Shown here one piece after another: positions 5,546 to 9,553 of a DNA stretch of 9,553 nt. How positions within the stretch are numbered: position 1 is the stretch's first letter; every line of letters starts with the position of its first letter. The stretch is taken from positions 1 through 9,553 of the forward strand of contig PSRH01000288.1 of assembly GCA_003175915.1 (NCBI GenBank). The letters are read 5' to 3'. The DNA comes from Candidatus Melainabacteria bacterium (GTDB lineage Bacteria > Cyanobacteriota > Vampirovibrionia > Obscuribacterales > Obscuribacteraceae). Both the position numbers and the translations under genes were made by a program. A model generated the notes under the pieces. It saw only the letters and a list, made by a program, of their open reading frames with translations, was not told the DNA's origin and searched no databases.

Positions 5546-7027
5546 TCAATACCCTCTTTGACGGATTTCCTGTTCTCGACTGCGTCGGCGCGCATCCTCT
5601 TGCTGCAAGGCGACTATGTGTTTGGGATCGTAGGGGTATTTGCCCTCAATTTCATGGAATCTCTGATACATAAGTCCGGCGTCAGCCGGCAGGCTCAGTT
5701 TTTCCAGGAGATAGGCCATATTGTAGTAAACGCCGGGGAAATTTGGCAGTAGCGCCATGCCTTTTTTGTATTGTTCCATCGCTCCCTGAAGGTCGCCGCT
5801 CGCCTCAGCGAGCAGCCCCAGGTTTTGATTAGCTTCAAAACTGTCCGGGTTGAGCTGAAGGACATGGGCAAAGGTTGACTTTGCCTGCTCAATCTCGCCA
5901 CTCTCGGCCTCATTAATGCCCTTATTGAGAAGGGCATTGACCTCGGCAGGATCATAATTGCTATGCGGCTTGCGCTTGGTCTCGGAGCGCACTTGTTTGA
6001 TCAGCTCGTTTACGTGCCTTAATGTGGCAGTCTGATCCTTTTGCATGGCCGCTACTTGCTTCCAGGCATCGATCGAATCAGCCAATCGATCCTTATACTC
6101 GTTGCACTTGGCAATAAATTCTTGTGCCTTCACTATTTCTACCGCCGGATACTTGTTGGTTTCGGTATAGACCGGGTTGATTTTCAGAGCAGCCTGCATC
6201 TCAAGCAAACATCTATCCAGATCACCACGGTAATAACGTAACCTGCCTAATTCATAGTGACTAGCGGCCAGTTTCGGATCACAACTGAGAGATGTTCGGT
6301 AGGCGGTTTCGGCATCATCAAGTTTGCAATCGGCACAATAAATGGTGCCTAGATAGTAGTGGATCATAGGATTTTCAGGCACTAGTTTGGCAGCAAGCCG
6401 CAGTTTTTCCAATGATTCGCTGATCTCATTGACGCCGGCGCTGGCCTGTTCGTATATAGCCAGACCAAGGTCGCGCACCGCCTCAAAATAGTTGGGCTTA
6501 AGCCGGACGGCATCCTGATATTGCTCGATTGCTCCTTGCAGATCACCTTGCCTCTGGAGAATCTCGCCCATGTGGTAATAGGGCTCGGCATACTTGGGGT
6601 CGATTTTTATCGTCTCTCTAAATTGTTGTTTTGCTTCATCGAGTCGACCGATCTTTTGCAGAAAGACTCCGTAATTGTTTCGACACTGCGTGTAGTTATA
6701 GTCGCAAGTAAGGGCAGAGCGAAACATCAAATTGGCATTGTAATTGTCGCCGGACTGAGACATGGCCAGAGCACACAGGTGAAAGAGCTCTCGGTTGCCT
6801 GGATCCACGTGAATGGCCTTCTGCAGGAGATTGATGCAGTTGGTGTAATCCTCATTTTTATAGGCTTTCTTGGCTTTCTGAAAAAGCACAGACGATTGAG
6901 CTCTGTCGCCTGGCAACGGATTGCGCCAGACGTCTTGAGCAAGACAAGGCAAAAACACAAAGCTAAGCCAGAGAGTAAGAAGGAAAAGCGGCGCCGTGCC
7001 GTTTATCTTTCGCGTTAGTCCTGGCAT
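5546..7027 (-). CDS. Exported tetratricopeptide-repeat (TPR) protein
   Basis: A 493-residue protein with an N-terminal signal peptide (positive start TRK, hydrophobic core about 12-27, probable cleavage after PCLA at 30), so it probably acts outside the cytoplasm; a lipobox is not convincing around C28. It then carries an array of about ten TPR units: roughly 44-77, 78-111, 112-145, 146-179, 180-217, 222-253, 254-287, then a helical break at about 288-362, and 363-395, 396-429, 430-463. TPRs are protein-binding scaffolds and there is no catalytic domain. GDLQGAIEQY (161-170) and GDLQGAMEQY (411-420) are near-identical in two distant repeats. Ten cysteines, including CADC at 231-234, are unusual for a TPR scaffold. 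The C-terminus is Arg/Glu-rich. The ATG start is well supported by AGGAGG at 7032-7037. It is first in a two-gene unit with panB. Specific partner unknown. Confidence 0.9.
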   Translation of the reverse strand: MPGLTRKINGTAPLFLLTLWLSFVFLPCLAQDVWRNPLPGDRAQSSVLFQKAKKAYKNEDYTNCINLLQKAIHVDPGNRELFHLCALAMSQSGDNYNANLMFRSALTCDYNYTQCRNNYGVFLQKIGRLDEAKQQFRETIKIDPKYAEPYYHMGEILQRQGDLQGAIEQYQDAVRLKPNYFEAVRDLGLAIYEQASAGVNEISESLEKLRLAAKLVPENPMIHYYLGTIYCADCKLDDAETAYRTSLSCDPKLAASHYELGRLRYYRGDLDRCLLEMQAALKINPVYTETNKYPAVEIVKAQEFIAKCNEYKDRLADSIDAWKQVAAMQKDQTATLRHVNELIKQVRSETKRKPHSNYDPAEVNALLNKGINEAESGEIEQAKSTFAHVLQLNPDSFEANQNLGLLAEASGDLQGAMEQYKKGMALLPNFPGVYYNMAYLLEKLSLPADAGLMYQRFHEIEGKYPYDPKHIVALQQEDARRRSREQEIRQRGY

Positions 7028-7285
7028 CTTTCCTCCTCAATTTGCCGATTGCCAAGATCTTTGAATCTCGGCCGGCTGCCGATCTTGTCCTTGATCATAA
7101 CGTTAAGTCGGTTTTCAAGCTTAGCTTTAAGGTCAGTCGCCGGGCAAGATCAGAAACTACAAAATGTTGTGAAGAGAGCAATTTGGGCCAACGTTGCCAC
7201 TGCGACGCTCTGACATAATGACAGGAAATTTCAGGCAGGGTCGGCTTAAGTGCATGGCTCGGGCTAATTATCAGGCGGAGCAAGG
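7028..7285. other. Divergent intergenic region with candidate promoters both ways
   Basis: This 258-bp region separates the minus-strand TPR-panB unit from the plus-strand block. For the minus strand, TATGAT (complement of 7094-7099) is a five-of-six -10 match, but the TTGAAA upstream (complement of 7113-7118) is only 13 nt away, too close. The resulting leader would contain CAAGATC (7053-7059) paired with GATCTTG (7081-7087), a 7-bp stem with a 21-nt loop. The plus-strand promoter is listed separately. I see no gene in it. Confidence 0.35.
7194..7219 (+). promoter_or_regulatory. Candidate promoter for the ADP-ribosylglycohydrolase-like gene
   Basis: TGACATAAT (7211-7219) is an extended -10 (TG, one base, then CATAAT, five of six). 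TTGCCA (7194-7199) resembles a -35, but the 14-nt spacing is short. Transcription would start near 7226, about 60 nt before the TTG start. Confidence 0.33.
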
Positions 7286-8287
7286 TTGGTTGACACGGCT
7301 CACAACTCTCAAATAGAAAGCATCAAAGACAGGGTGCGAGGAACAATCCTAGCCAGCGCTTGCGGCAATTCGCTGGGGGGTTCTGCTATCGGGCTGACCA
7401 GAAAAGAGATTATGATTTCGACCGGACTGGCGCAGCTGAAGGACTTCGCACCCGGCTTATCGCGCAGCCAGATGCCCGAACACAAAGCCGGCAATATACT
7501 TGCCGATTCATTTCTCGCCCTCACCCTGGCGGAATCGCTCATTGCCGGCAAAGGGCACCTTCATGACGAAGATTTGCGGAAGCGCTTCGCTGAACTGATT
7601 GAAGATCCCGAATTTCTCGCTTCGGGCCCGGGGGCTGTCTGTCTGGGAACGATTCGCTGCATGATCGACGCCACCGCTTCAGGGCTTCAGTGCTTCAATC
7701 TACCTGATCCATCTACGGCGGTGCGAGCCTTCCCATTAGGGTGTCTGCCTGGACCACCGAAAACGGCCGAATTGAAAACTGCCGCCAATCTTCAATGTGC
7801 CGCTGCTTACAGTGATAAAAGTGTGGCAGCCGCGGCCGTCGTCGTAGCAGACACGGTCAATTTCCTGGTTCAAGGCGGCAAAATTGACACTGTCGAGGAA
7901 GTTCATGCTTTCGTGCAAAGAGAGCTTGAGGTGGCGCGCTCATTGGATGACCGCTTCGCCGATGCCTGGGATGGCATCGCCCCCGATCTGGATTATTCAG
8001 GCATGCCAGACGACCTGCCTTATTCCTTGATCAATGTGCAAGCGAACGTGGCGGAATTGGTGCCAACGGCGGCGGGAATCTTTTTGATTTTTCGCCATGA
8101 CCTGGAAAAATCTATCTGTGCTGCCGCTCTTTCCGGCGGCGATACGGATACGGTCGCTTGTCTTGTTGGTGCCTTTGCCGGTGCCTACCACGGTGCCAAA
8201 GCCCTTCCTTCCAGATGGACAGAACAAATCGCACATAAAGAGAGGATCAACCATGTCGCAGCAAATCTTGCCGACTTTTGGAATTAG
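7286..8287 (+). CDS. ADP-ribosylglycohydrolase (DraG/ARH)-like protein with altered N-terminal metal motif
   Basis: The 333-residue length and all-helical pattern fit the ADP-ribosylglycohydrolase (DraG/ARH) family, which removes ADP-ribose from proteins or small molecules using a two-Mg centre. The C-terminal signature AALSGGDTDTVACLVGAFAG (280-299) is canonical, including GGDTDT (284-289) and the following GAYHG. STAVRAFPLGCL (143-154) matches the usual (G/A)xAMRxxPLG segment. The N-terminal half deviates: the usual GDALG is GNSLG (27-31), and the usual TDDT before the LALxLAESL helix reads LADS (72-75), so by eye the Thr and first Asp metal ligands are lost. It may be a weak, altered or non-catalytic member. 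The TTG start has GGAG at 7277-7280, 5 nt upstream. fabG follows after 31 nt, so they are probably co-transcribed. The family assignment is firm, activity is uncertain. Confidence 0.82.
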   Translation: MVDTAHNSQIESIKDRVRGTILASACGNSLGGSAIGLTRKEIMISTGLAQLKDFAPGLSRSQMPEHKAGNILADSFLALTLAESLIAGKGHLHDEDLRKRFAELIEDPEFLASGPGAVCLGTIRCMIDATASGLQCFNLPDPSTAVRAFPLGCLPGPPKTAELKTAANLQCAAAYSDKSVAAAAVVVADTVNFLVQGGKIDTVEEVHAFVQRELEVARSLDDRFADAWDGIAPDLDYSGMPDDLPYSLINVQANVAELVPTAAGIFLIFRHDLEKSICAAALSGGDTDTVACLVGAFAGAYHGAKALPSRWTEQIAHKERINHVAANLADFWN

Positions 8288-8318
8288 TATTGAACAAGAA
8301 AGCAAACGGGGGTTATTG

Positions 8319-9059
8319 ATGAGTAGACTAGCTGACAAGGTGGCCATTGTGACTGGCAGCGGACGCGGCATTGGCAAATCGATTGCCATGGCCTTTCTGC
8401 GCGAAGGAGCAAAGGTGGTCATTAGTGATATTAACGAGCAGCTTTGCAACTCAACGGCCGAGGAGCTGCGTAGCACTGGCGGCGAAGCATTCAGCGCACC
8501 CTGCAACGTCACAGTGTCCGAGACGATTGAAAAAATGGTCGAGGAAGTGATGAATAAGTATGGACGCATCGACATACTTGTCAATAACGCCGGTATCACT
8601 CGCGACGACCTTTTCATGCGGATGACTGAGCAGCAGTGGCAGGCCGTAATCGATACCAATTTGACCTCTGCTTTCAAAGTAACCAAACCAGTATTGAAAG
8701 TGATGTCCAAGCAGCGCTCCGGTCGCATCATCAATATCGCCTCCACTACAGGAGTGCACGGCAACCCGGGACAAATAAACTACGCAGCCGCCAAAGCGGG
8801 CTTGATTGGCTTAACCAAAACTATTGCCCTGGAATACGCCTCCAGAAACATAACTTCAAACGCTGTCGCACCAGGCTTTATCGACACCGATATGACAAGA
8901 GCGCTTGGTGAGGAAAAAATAAGCAAAGTCACTGAACGAATCCCACTCGGCAGGATGGGCACTCCTGATGATATAGCTGAGGCGGTTCTCTTCTTCGCCG
9001 GGCCGGGAAGTTATGTCACCGGACAGGTACTGGAAGTGAACGGCGGGTTGTATACCTAA
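8319..9059 (+). CDS. fabG: 3-oxoacyl-[acyl-carrier-protein] reductase
   Basis: FabG reduces 3-oxoacyl-ACP to 3-hydroxyacyl-ACP with NADPH in the type II fatty acid synthesis cycle, in the cytosol. It is a classical short-chain dehydrogenase of 246 residues, the usual FabG length. Visible are the cofactor-binding TGSGRGIG (12-19), NNAG (89-92), the catalytic tetrad N114, S142, Y155 and K159 (the last two in YAAAK), the PGFIDTDMT segment (185-193) and the C-terminal GQVLEVNGGLYT typical of FabG. I chose ATG 8319 because it gives the family-standard N-terminus (MSRLADKVAIVTG); it has a G-run at 8308-8312. An in-frame ATG at 8253, inside the end of the upstream gene, has a better ribosome site (AGAGGA, 8241-8246) and would add 22 residues. 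acpP follows, as in canonical fab clusters, but after an unusually long gap. Confidence 0.95.
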   Translation: MSRLADKVAIVTGSGRGIGKSIAMAFLREGAKVVISDINEQLCNSTAEELRSTGGEAFSAPCNVTVSETIEKMVEEVMNKYGRIDILVNNAGITRDDLFMRMTEQQWQAVIDTNLTSAFKVTKPVLKVMSKQRSGRIINIASTTGVHGNPGQINYAAAKAGLIGLTKTIALEYASRNITSNAVAPGFIDTDMTRALGEEKISKVTERIPLGRMGTPDDIAEAVLFFAGPGSYVTGQVLEVNGGLYT

Positions 9060-9476
9060 TTTAAGCGGGTGTCTTTGTAAGCGCTTCGTCGCCTCGGCAA
9101 GCCTCGCCTTCTGCGCGCGTGTCCGAAGCTCCAGTCCGCACGGCGCCTCACCGCCCTCCCCTTTGCTTTACTTCTGCCCTTGCGATCGCGGCGTCGGCGG
9201 TATCTGATAAAGATCGCCAAGCCAGGTTCGTAACGTCCAGGCCAGCGTTGTCTAAGCCATCTTTGACCGGGCGAAAACCAGGTTAAGTCCTGATGATTAC
9301 TTGCTTTTGCCTCATAGTAGCGAAGGCTCAAAAAATATTCACGATTGAAAAGTGGTTACGAAAAGGCCGCTTGTGTGATTCTAATTACGCCAACGTGATA
9401 TCCTAGTTCGCCTTGGTGCGCTATGGCGGCCAGTCGGTCTTTCGTGCGTTTTTTTGATAGGGGGTTTGAGGACAAT
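9060..9476. other. 417-bp gap between fabG and acpP, no gene recognised
   Basis: The first half (about 9081-9200) is GC-rich with a pyrimidine-rich plus strand at 9147-9181. It includes a bulged inverted repeat: GCG and CGTG (9115-9121) pair with CACG and CGC (9139-9146) around an extra G, and a HIP1 site follows at 9182-9189. The second half turns A/T-rich around 9325-9365 (a run of six A and TTGAAA at 9345-9350), consistent with a promoter for acpP; TCTAAT (9380-9385) and TATCCT (9399-9404, preceded by TGA) are possible -10 boxes, none with a well-placed -35. A T7 run (9449-9455) precedes the acpP ribosome site with no clear hairpin in front. The open frames here look like noise. No tRNA is seen. 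Confidence 0.5.
9182..9189. repeat. HIP1 octamer GCGATCGC in the fabG-acpP gap
   Basis: The third exact HIP1 copy of the window and the only intergenic one. It sits at the boundary between the pyrimidine-rich stretch and the more A/T-rich half of the gap. Confidence 0.85.
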
Positions 9477-9553
9477 ATGGAAGAAAAGGAAGCCTTCGAG
9501 CGAGTGAAGAAGGTGGCCGTTGCGCAGCTGAACGTCAATGCGGACGAAGTGAC
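9477..9553 (+). CDS. acpP: Acyl carrier protein, N-terminal part (cut by window end)
   Basis: Only the first 25 codons are present: MEEKEAFERVKKVAVAQLNV followed by NADEV. This matches helix I and the following loop of bacterial acyl carrier protein, where the pattern (E)RVKKIVxEQLxVxxxEV is typical. ACP carries growing acyl chains on a phosphopantetheine arm; the Ser that bears it (in the DSLD motif) lies beyond the window. The ATG has GAGGA at 9468-9472 with 4-nt spacing. Its position after fabG on the same strand supports the call, since fabG-acpP is a common order. A highly expressed protein such as ACP would fit with its own promoter in the long upstream gap. Confidence 0.87.
   Translation, partial: MEEKEAFERVKKVAVAQLNVNADEV

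Noticed and set aside
8097..8318. Upstream extension of the fabG frame to 8097
   Set aside because: It overlaps the conserved GGDTDT-coding end of the ADP-ribosylglycohydrolase-like gene, and FabG proteins start at the position of ATG 8319. Only the short extension to 8253 is worth considering.
9063..9086. Terminator after fabG
   Set aside because: AAGCG/CGCTT is only a 5-bp stem with a 14-nt loop and no T-tract follows.
9056..9331. Minus-strand 91-codon Arg-rich open frame in the fabG-acpP gap
   Set aside because: Composition is almost one-third Arg in its second half, it matches no family I know, and it arises from the pyrimidine-rich plus strand. No good ribosome site was seen.
9409..9455. 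Terminator before acpP (T7 run)
   Set aside because: The T7 run is real, but I find no GC-rich hairpin directly in front of it; CGCC/GGCG (9409-9428) is short and 20 nt away.

Overview
The window carries eight protein-coding genes in three blocks: four on the plus strand (135-4575), two on the minus strand (4607-7027) and three on the plus strand (7286 to the end), of which the last is cut off by the window edge. (The first block holds SpoIID-like, RseP-like, FmdB-like and PspA-like genes; the second PanB and a TPR protein; the third an ADP-ribosylglycohydrolase-like protein, FabG and the start of acyl carrier protein, so nine coding features are listed including the partial one.) No tRNA, rRNA, CRISPR array, transposase or phage gene was seen. 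This looks like chromosomal housekeeping DNA rather than a mobile or defence island.

Organism: a bacterium with mixed base composition and frequent non-ATG starts (GTG at 135, TTG at 1975 and 7286). Three copies of the octamer GCGATCGC (HIP1, the repeat typical of Cyanobacteria), a SpoIID/LytB protein with no sporulation context, and a PspA/IM30 core that reads like cyanobacterial Vipp1 together suggest the Cyanobacteriota, perhaps a non-photosynthetic (Vampirovibrionia/Melainabacteria-like) member. This is an inference, and no photosynthesis gene is present to test it.

Block 1 is envelope-oriented. An exported SpoIID/LytB peptidoglycan-processing protein is followed 10 nt later by an RseP/S2P-type intramembrane protease, then a small FmdB zinc-ribbon protein, then a coiled-coil PspA/IM30 relative with an unusual N-terminus. 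The short spacing suggests one transcript, with possible extra control in front of the PspA-like gene. Block 2 reads from 7027 down to 4607: a secreted TPR-repeat protein with a strong ribosome binding site, then panB (ketopantoate hydroxymethyltransferase, the first committed step towards pantothenate and CoA) 39 nt downstream. Block 3 diverges from block 2 across a 258-bp intergenic region: an ADP-ribosylglycohydrolase-like protein with an altered N-terminal metal motif, then fabG after 31 nt, then a long 417-bp gap and acpP. FabG and ACP work together in type II fatty acid synthesis, and PanB feeds the CoA that supplies the ACP prosthetic group.

The points most worth a second look are a run of four hairpins ending in a terminator-like hairpin plus T5 inside the 5' part of the SpoIID gene, the PspA-like protein with its membrane helix replaced by a long extension, the HIP1 sites, the altered ADP-ribosylglycohydrolase next to fabG, and the structured gap before acpP. 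None of these proves a new system.
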